From Incurvaria masculella (Eukaryota; Arthropoda; Insecta; Lepidoptera; Incurvariidae), in the NCBI GenBank assembly GCA_946894095.1, contig OX335653.1:13211001-13275000 (forward strand): DNA of 64,000 nucleotides. Direction: 5' to 3'. A program made the translations under genes and the position numbers. Each line of letters begins with the position of its first letter. Position 1 is the stretch's first letter. Positions 1-11,652 of this stretch are shown piece after piece. Under the pieces are notes generated by a model. The model did not search any database and had not been told where the DNA came from. It saw nothing but the letters and a program-made list of their open reading frames with translations.

Positions 1-748
1 TTGCATAGTGTTCGCGAGCATTAAAATCTTCGCTGTCAAATCTCTAGTTTTCTGACTTCTCTAGTTTTCCTCAGGAAAAGCATGTATTGAAGCCATGGTG
101 ACTTGTGCATTTGTAAAAGATCGGGCGTAATAACCCGGACAAATACTTTGTTTTTCTTGTAAATTAGAGTTGACCCACTGATTTATGTTCGATCATATTT
201 CTTACCATTTCCTCATTATTTAAAAGTGAAACTCAAAACATAGGTTTAGATTATTATTTTCAAGCTACATTGCGATTTTGGGCATTTTTTAGTATCATAA
301 TAAATTTCAATACAATTTGTACGAAATAATTTTGGTCTCATCCGTCAGCTGACTGTCAGTCTTTACATTCTAAGTCTATGGTTTCTCCAGAATTTAACTT
401 TTGAGTTCACTTTTTGCCCCGGCAATCGTGTTTTTAGCATGCAATAATAAAATTTTATTTCACAAGTTTTGTAGATAAATATTTGAAAGATTTTCTTACA
501 AATTAAACATAAATCAAATTGTTACTCAAAACACAGCACCGACAATTTTCAAAAGTTTTTGACGTGACAAGGTCTTATAATTCGATGGAGCCGGCTGCAC
601 GCACGAAAAAACATGACTCATGCGGCGTTACCTCGCTCTGAGGCGTTCCATTTAAGGCTTGAAGTGCAAGCGAGAGCGCGGAACGAGCGACAAAGAGGCA
701 CAATCGGCCTCCGCGTTCGGCAGCGTTCGACATCTGTGTCTCTCCTAC
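1..748. other. Non-genic AT-rich DNA
   Basis: I see no supportable gene. The stretch is AT-rich with stops in all frames. A short CpG-richer patch at about 585-735 carries no open frame I recognise. Confidence 0.6.
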
Positions 749-1124
749 TTAAGGTGCCCCCGTAAGCATCAGAAAATTTCGCCTCCCATACAAACGTAGT
801 TTACTAATCATTTGAAAACCACTGTAGCAATTTATTTGATATTTTGTATCACAAATCTGGCAACAAATATCTGTGTCTGCATGCCTTTGCTTTTTCGATA
901 AATGTATACTGAGTCAAACCACAGAGAAAACAAAATTAGTATGAAGATTTTGTTTTTGATTTCATCTGATTCGGTTTGGATTTTTCAAAAAAACAAAAGC
1001 ATGCAGACACAGATATTGGTTCCCTGATTTTACATATTAAATATCAATTTAATTGGAACAGCGGTTTTTAAATGATAAGTAAACTACGTTTGTATGGGGA
1101 GCATAGCTTACGGGCCGTTCTTAA
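749..1124. mobile_element. Foldback MITE flanked by TTAA
   Basis: The element is bounded by TTAA at 749-752 and 1121-1124. Most of it is one long imperfect inverted repeat: the block starting 'ccatacaaacgtagtttact' near 783 returns in reverse complement just before 1100, and 'tctgtgtctgcatgc' (about 869-884) returns as 'gcatgcagacacaga' (about 998-1013). There is no coding capacity. A diverged second copy lies at 52434-52805. TTAA duplication is typical of piggyBac-type transposition, but the termini do not show the usual piggyBac start, so the superfamily is an inference. Confidence 0.75.
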
Positions 1125-2116
1125 GTGAGCGATGCGTCCGCGTGGACAGCTGCTATACAATAATACATTTACATGTTTTCGTCAAGTATGAAGTGTAGTA
1201 AAAAGTGAATGTGGTGTCAATTGTTTATAGCAACGATAATTGCGGCGATAAAAGTAATGATTCTTTCGATATTAAATATATGTTCAGTGATATATAAAAA
1301 TTCCATCAGTATTTTCTTATGACATTGTCACGTTCAAATATCGTCAGTAAACCGACTTTACAGACAACCGATTTTTTTATTTTAATACCTTTTAGTCAGT
1401 TCTGAAACACGACACGGTCATTTAGTACGAGAAAAAATTGCGTCAATCAAAAAACTATATCGGATTTGGTTTCTGTGCAGCCGCTGGTTCTTGGTATAGT
1501 AAGGACTCGGTTCATGCAGGGCAGTATGCCTCCCACACAAGTGTAAGACAAGCTCGCAAATTTTCTTTCAATTTTTTTATTCGGTGTCGTACATGCATCA
1601 TGCAAAAGAATCCTGAAAACATAACATTCATTTTCTTGTGTAATGAGTACCCAAGTAAAGCTAGGTCAGCCCACACGTCTTCTTATTGAACCTTTCTTGG
1701 GTGCTAAGCAGCTTAAAAGTTTTAATTTTGAAAAGTTCCATAATACAATTCGTCCAAACGACTATAAGGCGTTGCTGCTTGAATTTTAGAACATTTATCG
1801 TTCCGGCATCCTTTTCGTGCAGCTCCTACAAACTTTAAATATTCTAAAACAAAATGTAGACCTAAACGCGAATGAATACGGTGCAAATTTGTTCGTTTCA
1901 TTCGTAATTCTCAGTCGAATCTTTCACCTCCCGTGGGCTTCATTCATTAGCTCAATTAAATGAAATATCGGCGGGTATTAATGTCGACGAAGAGCGCGGC
2001 GAGTGTTATAGGCACTTTCCGAAAACAATTTATCGGAAAGTTTTGATGAGTTATTTTGTTTGGAGTGTACTTCGAGTGCGTGGATCTCGGTTATTTCTAG
2101 GAATTATGATTTTTAC
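1125..2116. other. Non-genic DNA with two short repeat fragments
   Basis: No gene is supported. About 1450-1483 holds a segment (core 'ggatttggtttctg') that recurs on the minus strand at about 39362-39396, so it is a dispersed repeat fragment. About 1995-2018 nearly matches 11979-12001, the 3' part of the degraded retroelement coding fragment there, differing at one position of 23 by eye. Confidence 0.5.
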
Positions 2117-2197
2117 ATTAATATTATTTCTGCCCACAGAATTATTATTTATTTATTAATTTATCATAATAATTCTGTAGGCAGAAATAATATTAAT
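2117..2197. repeat. Near-perfect 32-bp hairpin
   Basis: Arms 2117-2148 and 2166-2197 are reverse complements with one mismatch over 32 bp, separated by a 17-nt AT-rich loop. The size is compatible with a pre-miRNA-like hairpin, a cruciform, or the core of a tiny foldback MITE. AT-richness weakens the miRNA reading. The pairing is seen directly; any function is inference. Confidence 0.8.
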
Positions 2198-3540
2198 AAC
2201 AACAATTGTTGTTTTTGTGTTTGTTGTGGAGACAGCACCATAACCGATATTTACATTATTAATTAACTGCAGGTCCTCAGAATATCAGTAAAAATAGATC
2301 AAACAAATTAATCGTTTGCGTAATACAAATTACATTCAAGTATTTCATTATTCTTTCAACACTTATTCGCCCTAAACATCCAATCCATCTCGAGCAATTC
2401 AAAATTCAAATTGTATTTATTAGAAAATGTCTTGCAGAAGTATTTTTTTATTTAAACATTTTTTTTAAATTCTTTTGAGCTTTCGAAAAAAAAAACAATA
2501 TGCGATAAAGCTTAAAAAAATAATTAAATTAAAATGCAACTTTTGTTGAACTTGTCCGGTATAAACTCACCGCAAACTGTCCTCAAGGAACGCTCAAAAG
2601 CAGGGTGTAAAGAAGAAAAATCGTTGTTTTAAACGCTCTTATGGCATATATAAATATTTCCGGACTTCACAACGAATTGAAATATGTTATTGGTATAATA
2701 AAATATCTATAGATGTCATGCAGATGTGAAATCTTAAGAAAGAACTTCGAAAATAAAGAAAAAACATTTTCAAGCTCCACTGCGCACACAGAAGCAATAC
2801 ATGATTGTACAGAACAACTTATGTATACAAAAAAAAGCACTTATGTCGACCAATTAGTAATTTTTTTTTGTTTTGTCTTTAAAAAAATCTATTTTTATTA
2901 ACACAAACATAAATATTGTTAATTTTAAAAAGGAGTAAAAGACTGAACTAAGATATATTTTTGATTGGTTGATATGCACGGCTTCTGTGACCATAGTCAG
3001 AAGTTGTGTTCAGTGGAGCTCGCCAAGAAAGTGGCTTGACGACTTCGCGGTTGAGGCACCCACCGGCCTCCAGTGATACAGCATTCCCACCTCAGATCAA
3101 AAAAGGACGCAGATGTGCCATCTAGAGCGCCTGCTATCTCCAAGTTTCTAAACGTACCAACCCATCTTAAGCGAACATGCCACACGTATAATCGCAGACG
3201 TATTGGAGGATTTATGTAGAAAATTACTTAGCGACTATCGGGAGTACATTCGCGTAAGGCGAAGATGTTTGGACTATGTGACATACGAAGCGCGTAACGA
3301 CCACATTAACACGTCTCATTCATTTTCTCTTCTCTCGTTCCAACTATACCAGCCCCACAGCCTGCAGTGTGTGGCATCTCATTTTACAACCGCAGCACGT
3401 CCGTGCACTGGCGTACTTTTTCTTCCATTTGTTGGCTCATAAATATGTGTAAGATAGTGTACATATATGTATTTAGTATAGTAACTTTAGAAGATAGTGC
3501 AAATTAACAATAAGATATAAAATAAATAAATATACAGGGT
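2198..3540. other. Non-genic DNA
   Basis: AT-rich with poly-A and poly-T runs. Short open frames around 2997-3442 on both strands have no recognisable domain and no splice or start context that I trust. No gene is called. Confidence 0.55.
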
Positions 3541-3750
3541 GTTAACGGAGGTATGGTCCAAAGGCTAACCTCGTATTCCTTGACATATTTAGAGCAAAAA
3601 AGGTAGAAGACATTTTATTGTCCAACAAAAAAAATGTTCACCCCATAAATTTTCACCACACAAAAAGGTATGGGGAGGACGATTTTTGTTTTCAGTCGTA
3701 GAAAAAAATGTTATTAACGTGGTTAACGTTTGCACCATACCTCCGCTAAC
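3541..3750. mobile_element. Short TIR element (MITE)
   Basis: The segment 3541-3562, including 'ggaggtatggtccaaa', is the reverse complement of 3729-3750 at 20 of 22 positions, giving terminal inverted repeats around a ~165-bp core. The sequence just upstream reads 'tacagggt'. A half copy with 'gggagtatggtccaaacg' lies near 46385. There is no transposase, so the superfamily is unassigned. Confidence 0.6.
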
Positions 3751-4561
3751 AGAAGCCCGATTCTGCTATTTGTTCAATTTCAAACCATTCCGTATAAGTT
3801 ATGTTTCCGTCAAACATAACACGCTAAGTTTCGAGTGCGGTTTCCAAAAATCGGTATTCAGCTAATTCACACACGCGTTTTGTTATTGTCTATGGAGTGG
3901 TTTGTCTTGCGCGCCGCCTACAGGGTAAAATAACCTGTCACGATTTTGACAGTTAGTTTCTCACTCAAATATGACATACGAAAAGAAAGAGACAGCGATA
4001 TGCCAACGTAATGTAGAAAAGTTATATTCGAAGTTCGGCGATGCGATGCTCCGAATTTGACAAATAGAATTCTCAAAACCGCAAGTTTTCGGCAAAACAC
4101 ACGGCCCACGAGAACATGAGCGCGCGTTACGAGTTTGCGAACAAAACACAAACACAACGCATGCGTTTAGCAAACTGCGCTAGTAGAATACCATTTCGCG
4201 CAAAACATGCGGTTTTGAGAAAACACAAACATAACGCGCGCAGTTATCAATTAGCAGAATAAGGCTTCTGTCTGTATAAAAAAAGTTCCCGGAAAAGTTC
4301 CGCAACAGTTGAATAAAACAGCTAATAAGGGAATGTTGCGATCATTTCAACATCTCCGTAGAGTGAATGAGGGACGGAAGAATATCGAAACACATTTACA
4401 GATCGGAGGTGAGTGAAATTCTCGTGATCATGACCAAATAATTATACACTTGCCATGACTAAATCAGCGAGGATGGATAATCGGTAGGAGCAATCGAATC
4501 TCATGTGTATGGGGACGATGTAGCCACTTTGACATCCAACATTTGCATCGACGGCGAGTTT
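3751..4561. other. Non-genic DNA with 'acacaaacataacgc' motifs
   Basis: No gene is supported. Around 4140-4250 short related blocks ('acacaaacacaacgc', 'acacaaacataacgc') recur, suggesting an old duplicated or palindromic repeat. Overlapping minus-strand frames there are low in complexity and look accidental. Confidence 0.5.
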
Positions 4562-4892
4562 TTAGGGTTCCGTACCCAAAGGGTGAAAACGGAACCCTAT
4601 TACTAAGCCTCCGCTGTCCGTCCGTCCGTCCGTCCGTCCGTCCGTCCGTCCGTCCGTCCGTCCGTCTGTCCGTCTGTCACAGGGCTGTATCTCAGTAACC
4701 GTAAAAGGTAGACAGCTGAAATTTTCACAGAGTGTGTATTTATTTTGCCGCTACAACAACAAATAGGTAAGATTAAAAAGTAATTCAAACTAAAGGGGGC
4801 TCCCAAACAAAAAACGTGTTTTTTTTGTTTTTTTTTACGATGGTACGGAACCCTTCGTGTGCGAGTCCGACTCGCACTTGGCCGGTTTTTTT
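4562..4892 (+). mobile_element. 'gttccgtaccc' interspersed repeat, full copy with (CCGT)n
   Basis: The copy runs from 'agggttccgtacccaaaggg' to 'cgcacttggccgg' followed by T's. After 'cctccgctg' it carries a (CCGT)n microsatellite of about 14 units. Both ends contain GGTTCCGTACC-like blocks facing each other. Seven other full or partial copies occur here (16516, 36347, 40806, 42155, 48987, 56235, 61895). It resembles a repeat spread through Lepidoptera and may be a SINE such as the Metulj type; that name is from memory and uncertain. Confidence 0.8.
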
Positions 4893-5160
4893 ATGTAACT
4901 ATACATGGATGGCTAATACCGAACTGACCGTCAGATATTAGTCTAACACACCACATGGGAACTAGGTGCCATGCCAGAACCTTCCTTATATTGCCCGGCT
5001 ACATTGAACTGGATGGAAAACACGGACAATTTTCATTGCCGCTTCTATCATCGTTCATTCAATGCGATGGTACCAACCCGGGCGGGATTAACGCTACCAC
5101 TTAGTAAGTAAGGAAGGGGTCCTACAGTTTTACTTGTAATTCGAACCACGGCTAGCCTCA
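4893..5160 (-). mobile_element. tRNA-derived SINE body, truncated
   Basis: The copy contains the blocks shared by all members: 'catggatggctaatacc', 'aactaggtgccatgcc', 'tacattgaactggatgg' and 'gatggtaccaacccgggcgg'. Orientation is set by the copy at 50385-50790, which keeps a tRNA-like head on the minus strand. This copy lacks a clear head. Confidence 0.75.
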
Positions 5161-5287
5161 ACGGTTGAAAATGGTCACCCATCCAGAACCTAACCGCGCT
5201 CAGAGGCTTCCCCCGCTTATTGATTCGCAAGGCGTCGCACAATAGTTAGCCAGGCTGTTACGATTCGCTGATTACGAATTCGCTTTT

Positions 5288-5640
5288 TTTTATGCTACCT
5301 GACATGGATGGCTAATACCACACAACTACCGTTATGATATTAGCCCAATACACCACATTCTCGAAGGAATTAGGTGCCATGCAAGGACCTTCCCTTTATG
5401 AGCACAGCTACATTGAACTGGATGGAAAACACGGAAAATTTTTCATTGCCGCTTCGACCATCTTTTCATCCAATGCGATGGTACCAACCCGGGCGGGCTT
5501 AAACCCTACCACCTAGTAGGAGAAGAGGACGTACAGTTTTACATTGATTCCGAACCATGGAGCAGCTCGCATTCGTGACTAAATGCACTTATCAAACTCG
5601 GAAAGAGAAAGACAGTGGTGCATGTTTCTATGTTATGGGG
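5288..5640 (-). mobile_element. tRNA-derived SINE, second adjacent copy
   Basis: It has the same block order as the copy at 4893-5160 in the same direction, and extends further right through 'gactaaatgcactt' and 'ggaaagagaaagacagtgg', blocks also seen at 46310 and in the full copy at 50385. No tRNA head is recognisable. Open frames inside it are accidental. Confidence 0.75.
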
Positions 5641-5755
5641 TCCCAAAGTTCGAATTTTTCGCGCGAATTACTTTTCGATTACTCAACGATTGTCAAGCGT
5701 TTGAAAAGTGACGTCACGGTTGCCGTACAAACGACACAACGACTCTAAGACTAGG

Positions 5756-6290
5756 AGGTCGCGACAAAAATGGTAACGATAACGTAAATGGCTGAATCTG
5801 GGATAAAAGACCAACCCTCTGAAGCTAAATATGTCAGTCTGCCTGTTCCAAGTGGTTGCGTTACGTAGATAATGCGCCTGAAAAACAAGTTATGGTGACA
5901 AAAAATATATATGATAAGGTAAATGGATGTAAATAACGAAGCATGAACGTATCAGTACATGCTTGCTTAGCATTACAAAAACTGAATAAACATTTGGTTG
6001 CATTTCGTAGTTATAGGCGATTTAGGTTACAGATGTTACTTAAGGTATATTTAAGTATTTAATTAAAAAACCGACTAGTTGTTTTTGTATAATGAATAGG
6101 TATCAATGTTTTCAGACAATCAGTATATTCATCAGCAGGTACATACCAGCATCTATTTTATATCGTCAATCTAGATAACGTAACCACTTGGCACGGGCAG
6201 ACCAACATATTTAGCATCAGAGGGTTGGTCTCTAACATGTGAACTCAGATTCAGCCATTTACCTTATCGTGACCAAAAATGTCGTGACCT
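5756..6290. mobile_element. Foldback element with ~140-bp inverted repeats
   Basis: The ends are reverse complements: the left starts 'aggtcgcgacaaaaatgg' and the right ends with the complement of 'aggtcacgacatttttgg'. The similarity continues for roughly 140 bp, through shared blocks such as 'aaatggctgaatct', 'gaccaaccctctga' and 'ctaaatatgt'. There is no transposase. A left-truncated relative lies at 36415-36722. No clear target duplication was found. Confidence 0.75.
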
Positions 6291-7082
6291 ACCGGAATAT
6301 CTAGCCTTGTTTTCTGTTTTGAGACCGGGACGCACGCATCGGATCGCATCGCATCACTTTTATCTGATCAGGTGTACTCACAGCTTAACACTGACACACT
6401 CGAGCTTGGAATTAATGGAATAACCGCGATGCCGGATGAACACTTCCGGGTCATTTAGGAACTGCCTCGGAACTAAATGGGGGCGCAGCACGAATCTGTC
6501 TCTAGTTTGGACTTTTTGTAGCCCCCTGCTGTATACATGTTTTTTTTAATTCACATAAACAAATACTAGAGATCCCTTGGTTTGATGCCTCGATTTATTG
6601 ATTGTCTAAGGGGGTAGAATGTTTATGTTAATGTGAGAATTGTTAAAAAATAGGCTAAAGTACCTTATTTTCTGTATATTTTTTTCTACTGGGTGTTTTG
6701 TCTACACGATCACTTTGAGAATAATGTTTACTGATAAAAAGATTCCAGACCTGAGCCTCTATAGTTTAAAAAAAGTTATATTATAACAAATTAGAAAAAA
6801 ACCACTTTTACACAAAATTTAGCTTCGAATGCCTATTTTTTATTATCAATATAGTTACTAAAAAAGGTAGGTCATAGTAAAAGGTAAGCGTATTGTCGTC
6901 TTTTTTACTTTTATCGTTTCAATGAAGAAATCTCTTAAGTTTTCCTAAATCATCTTAGAACGCCTATTAAGGTGGACAAAACGGAAAGTATAGTCTTGGC
7001 GTCGTCGACAAGCATGGAATCGTCGATGTGTTGACTGACCTGAGCATTAGTGCGCTGACGGTCTGCTTAGATAAGTCTTTCA
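6291..7082. other. Non-genic DNA
   Basis: No gene is supported. Two details link it to the next feature: 'gatgcctcgatttatt' at about 6584 repeats the 21-nt asymmetry in the 7083-7223 palindrome, and 'taatgtgagaatt' at about 6631 is the reverse complement of 'aattctcacatta' at about 7256. This suggests one larger inverted-repeat element spanning about 6600-7270. Confidence 0.5.
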
Positions 7083-7223
7083 CTGAGATTCAAAGACAGT
7101 TCTTGGGTCTTGAGACGGTTCTCAAGTCTTCCGAATGTCAATTTTGACAGTCGGAAGACTTGAGAATCGATGCCTCGATTTATCGACTCGTCTCAAAATT
7201 CAAGAACTGTCTTTGAATTTCAG
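7083..7223. repeat. Long palindrome with a 21-nt one-armed insert
   Basis: Left arm 7083-7141 (59 nt) pairs with right arm 7144-7223 (80 nt) around a 2-nt loop. The difference is exactly 21 extra bases in the right arm, containing 'gatgcctcgatttatcga'. Outside it, pairing is almost complete, including 'caaagacagttctt' and 'tctcaagtcttccga' with their complements. It is probably the heart of a foldback transposon. Confidence 0.8.
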
Positions 7224-7825
7224 CATGAGAGTCTCTTCCCCCAAATACTGAGCTTAATTCTCACATTAATGGGTCTTACTTACAATCTAGCAATCTATAC
7301 CAGTACAAGATAATCAGCACTTTAGTAATGAAGCCTTTTAAGTGTCGATTAAAATAAATCAGAATTTCGTAAAAACGAAGCTTATTCTTACAAGTTTCGC
7401 TATCGTAATGGGGTAAATAATAAATCAGTATTAAGTTTCCAAAATCATTTAGCATTAGTAGGTTTACAATCATGGTACCGTTTAGTTATCTTAAGCTTAA
7501 ACATAGTTTTGTGATAATTGTATCGTATCCATAACTTCCTACCCTTACTGTAAATCAACTACAATTATGTTCTAACGTGACTCCTAATGCGATAACCATG
7601 TTCCTTTATCATTGAGATTTATTACATTTCTTTGGCGGCAACGGACTAGTTACTGATAGAAAACCCGTTCTCGCTCTGCTATCGTAATTATTTATCCCTC
7701 GGTATTAGACTGTGGAATTCGCGCACATTTATATGACCGCCGCGCTAATTTGATCAAGGATTAGAACAAATTATTGGTAATTGAAATACGAGCATCCATT
7801 TTGCGGACATTCAGTTCTCAAAACG
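7224..7825. other. Non-genic AT-rich DNA
   Basis: I see no gene, repeat array or RNA gene that I can support. Confidence 0.5.
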
Positions 7826-8630
7826 TTAACAACCTTGAACACCAGGAGATGACATTGAATTCCTTCGGGAATTCTGTATATTGGAATAATATTTTGACAG
7901 TGAATGGGTGCCCATCATCACTAATAAAACTCATTCATTCCTGATTCTATATCAAAATAATCTCTAAAATTTTAATAATTTTCGTTTCGCCTGTACCCTA
8001 ATTGAATATTCACATAGCAACAGTTTCAGTCTTCTTATCATTATTATTTAAACATTTATCCTCGAGATCAAGTCACATTATCAACACATACATTGAAACC
8101 ATTTAATTCACATCCAACAATTTCAAGTACGTGTATTCCACGATACAACCCAGATTCGCAACCACCGTCCATCGCAATTGCAACGTAATTTCCCAGACGC
8201 GGAGGCCGAGGCAGCCAAAGCACGACAACAACCTTAAACAACATAACACTGAATTCCGTCGGGAATTCTGTATATTGGACTAATATTGTAACAGTGAATG
8301 GATGGCCACCAACACCAATATACTAATTAATTCCTGATTATATGTCAAAACAATCTCTAACATTTTTATAATTATCGTTTCGCCTGCGCCCTAATTTAAT
8401 ATTCACATAGCAACAGCTTCAGTCTTCTTACCATTATTATTCAAACCTTCATCCACGAATCAGGTCACATTATCAACACTTACATTGATATCATTTAATT
8501 CACATCCAACAATTTCAAGTGCGTGTATTCCACAATACAACGCATATTCGCAACCACCGCTCATCGGCAATTGCAACGTGATTTACCAGACGCGGAGGCC
8601 GAGGCAACCAAAGCACCACGCTTTCAGAGG
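7826..8630. repeat. Two-copy tandem duplication, ~395-bp unit
   Basis: The segment beginning 'aacaaccttgaac' near 7829 is repeated about 395 bp downstream. Aligned blocks include 'gggaattctgtatattgga' (about 7868 and 8263), 'caacaatttcaagt' (about 8115 and 8508) and 'cagacgcggaggccgaggca' (about 8198 and 8588). The copies differ by roughly a tenth of positions by eye, so the duplication is not recent. No coding capacity is evident. Confidence 0.85.
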
Positions 8631-9019
8631 CAAATACCGCTGGTATAATAGTATGCATTTACCATCCTCGTCGCGCTCCAACACTGGCGGCGGTAATTGA
8701 AGGTTCGCAAGCTGTACATGCTGGGAGACTGGCAAGACACACTCTTCGACCATTGTTAAGATCGTTTTACATTTCGACTCACGCACTTTTTATTTTTAAT
8801 ACGTGTACCATTAAAAATTACCTTGTTCACTCCATGACTCCGGCAGACAAAATATTAATGATGGATAATAGTATATATATATATCTATCATTTAAGAATC
8901 TAATAATAATATATCATCATCTAAAAATAATCATCATCTAATATAAGAATTAAAGAAAATGACTTCATACAAAAACGTCAGCACGCAATAAGCCAATTTA
9001 AGTGAAGTCTTCATTTGGG
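8631..9019. other. Non-genic AT-rich DNA
   Basis: Contains a short (TA)n run near 8870. No gene is seen. Confidence 0.5.
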
Positions 9020-9620
9020 GGGAACGGCAGAACGTCTAATATGCAGATCGTATAATGTCATATTTTAACAAAAATTTAAAACCATGCACAACGTAAAATC
9101 GGCAGATCGTATAATTTTATACTTAATGGATGAAGAAGTTTAAAAAATAAAATTTCTTATTTTTCCATGCATAACGTATAATAGTCACAACGTATAATAT
9201 TATGATCTTTATTTAACAAAAAAAGAAAACCATGCATATCATATAATCCAAAAACTTTTCATACGATAAGCGCCCTTATGATAAAATACTTTTAAAGCGT
9301 ATACTCGCACGCGACTTTTCGACCGTCTCAATTAGCGTTGTAGCAAATTGTTACTCTTCAACAAATATCGATTCGTAGCAATTTCAGCCTTAAATGTATC
9401 GTGATTAGGGCGCTTTATGCAGTGCTTCTTGGCATATTATACGTTGTGACTATTATACGTTCTGCATGATGCAAAGAGTTAATTTTATTTTTAAACTTTA
9501 TTCATGCACAACGTATAACATTATACGTTGTGAATATTATACGATATGCATGGTTTTAATTTTTTGGAAAAAAATACTATTATACGTTGTGAATATTATA
9601 CGTCGTGAATACGACTCTTT
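9020..9620. mobile_element. Element with many bidirectional 'acgtataat' subterminal motifs
   Basis: On the left (9040-9250) a motif close to 'gcacaacgtataat' or 'gcagatcgtataat' recurs about six times in direct orientation. On the right (9430-9615) its complement 'attatacgttgtgaa' recurs about seven times. Nested inside, 'gataagcgccct' (about 9264) faces 'agggcgctttat' (about 9406). This symmetry fits a non-autonomous DNA transposon whose ends carry repeated transposase-binding sites. No transposase frame is present; the superfamily is unknown. Confidence 0.65.
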
Positions 9621-10219
9621 ATTTGTATTCAAAATAAAAGTTAAATACATCAAGAATGAAAATCACCAAATCATGAAATTAACCTACTTACTTATAAAAA
9701 GAGCGTTTTGTAATATTTTTGCACCCTTAAAAGATAAAAGTTTCTTCATTGAAAATACATTTCAAAAAATCATTCATTATTGGAAGTGTGAAAGGTGCCT
9801 GATTATTTGGTTTGGGTGGTCTTTCTACCCAACTTAACGTAAATAGCCCCTTCTTGTGAAGGATACAAGGTTTCCTCTTTCGTAATGCGACATAAAAGCA
9901 GCGTAGGTCTCTCGGTGAGTAAAGTCCACGCTGGTTCCGATTGAAATGTTGCTTACTTTACAGTCGGAAGGAGTTATGAAGATGCCAACCAACAGCGGCA
10001 TGGTAAATGGTGTACTGGACATGAAAAATTTAATTCAACTGTTCTGGGCGACACGTTCTTTTGATTAAACTGCAATTGTGACAATCTCATTCTTCGTTTT
10101 CCTTAAGTTACTATCAGATTGTACTCTATTAATTTTAATAGACAAGAAGGAAAGACGCTTGCAATTCGCTGATTGGTCAGCGAAGCGTGCTGATTGGCTA
10201 ATGTTGTCGAGGCGGTGAT
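9621..10219. other. Non-genic DNA
   Basis: No supportable gene. The open frame ending at 9837 starts inside the motif-rich element and has no recognisable domain. Two 'ctgattgg' motifs near 10170 and 10190 lead into the next array. Confidence 0.5.
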
Positions 10220-10556
10220 CTCTATCCAATCAGCGCATCGCTATATTATAGCCTTAACATCGATAAACAATCGGGGCATCGGTATATTATCGCCGCGACA
10301 TCGAAAACTAATCAGCACGTCGCAATATTATAGCACGACATCAATAACTATTAGTATCAGTGCGTTGCTATATTATCGCTTTTACATCGATAACCAATCG
10401 GTGCATCATATATATATTGCTTCGACATCAATAACCAATCAACGGATCTCTATATTATCACCCCGATATTGATAACCAATCGGCGCATCGCTCTATTATT
10501 GCTCCGACATCAATAACCAATCAACGAGTCGCTTTATTATGACCCCGACATCCTCT
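10220..10556. repeat. Degenerate tandem array, ~41-42-bp unit, ~8 copies
   Basis: The unit reads approximately 'caatcggcgcatcgctatat' followed by 'tatcgcttcgacatcgataac'. Starts fall near 10226, 10267, 10308, 10354, 10397, 10437, 10479 and 10519. Units share CAATC, TATATTAT and ACATCGATAAC blocks but differ freely, so the array is old. The periodic CCAAT and ATCGATA elements look like protein-binding motifs, but that is speculation. Confidence 0.8.
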
Positions 10557-11191
10557 AAAACGTCACCTTTCAGAATGTTTTTTTCGAAATTAAAATATAC
10601 TGTTTTCTTTTTACATCCGATTCTTCCATTTCATGCATGCATGCGTGTTCATTTCCTAGAAATTAAATGAATAGAGTAACACGAATGGAGAAAATAATTT
10701 TAATGTAGAACCACTGCAGAACCTATATAAATGGCTGTTATAAGAAACGACCATATTAGAGCTAAGTAAGGATCACATAGGAATCTCGGTATATATAATA
10801 TGTCTTTATTTCTTTAAATCATCGCAACAGTATGCACAGAGGATTCATGGATATGTTCGCTTGGGGCATACGGTGTAACAGAGTCAAATAGGAATCTGTT
10901 TAAGAAATAAAAATACGCTTTTAATTGTTTTTATGTTTACAAACTTATTAATTAACAATTAAAATTAGGTATTTATTAAATATGGTGATCGCATCGAAGC
11001 GAACGAAGAACGAATGGTATTCGCGTATTTAGGGTGACTATCTGTCCGAAACTTATATTGTGTTAAACTTTCGTGTAACTAGAATTTGATGACAAAGTGA
11101 GTTCTGAATTAATTACGCCTGTTAAGGATGCCCGGGGGAACCTCTCCATCAGTTTATGATATTATTGCGTTCTACAATCTGATTTAAGAGA
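10557..11191. other. Non-genic AT-rich DNA
   Basis: No gene, array or RNA gene that I can support. Confidence 0.5.
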
Positions 11192-11219
11192 GGTGTTATG
11201 CAGTAAGCTGCATAACACC
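11192..11219. repeat. Perfect 12-bp stem-loop
   Basis: 'ggtgttatgcag' at 11192-11203 and its exact complement at 11208-11219 flank a 4-nt loop (taag). The flanking CpG-rich sequence to about 11400 has overlapping short frames on both strands with no recognisable domain. Confidence 0.7.
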
Positions 11220-11652
11220 ATCCAGTCCCCAACGGCGGCAGTATATCTTCCGGGAAACAGCCAGCGATATTCCCGTGAATTACACTGGCTTTGTCCGCAG
11301 AAATATCTCCGAGTTTCGTGCGTGGGCGTATTCCTCGTGACGTGCGTCGCGGGGTGCGGGTGGGCCCGTCCAACCATCGAACCAACCGTCCTATGGATCC
11401 GATTTACATAGGCGCTCAGTGTCAATCATAAACGATTGATGTTTGTGCCTAATGGAATGGAATGTCTAATATTTAATATTTTAAGAAAGTTACTTTTTCA
11501 AATGATGTTACTCTTTGTAGGTCTATTAAATTACGAGTATGTACTGCCAACGCCATATGACACTTGGTTATGCTTTTTTAATAAACTGTCTAAGCATAAC
11601 ATGTGAAATATACTCTTGTAACCACATATTAAATTAATTTGAGGTTGGTACC

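Noticed and set aside
4619..4675. (CCGT)n as an independent microsatellite locus
   Set aside because: The same tract sits at the same internal point in the other copies of the 'gttccgtaccc' repeat, so it belongs to that element.
9466..9837. 123-codon frame on the plus strand
   Set aside because: It begins inside the mirrored-motif element, is low in complexity and K/I/F-rich, and matches no domain I know.
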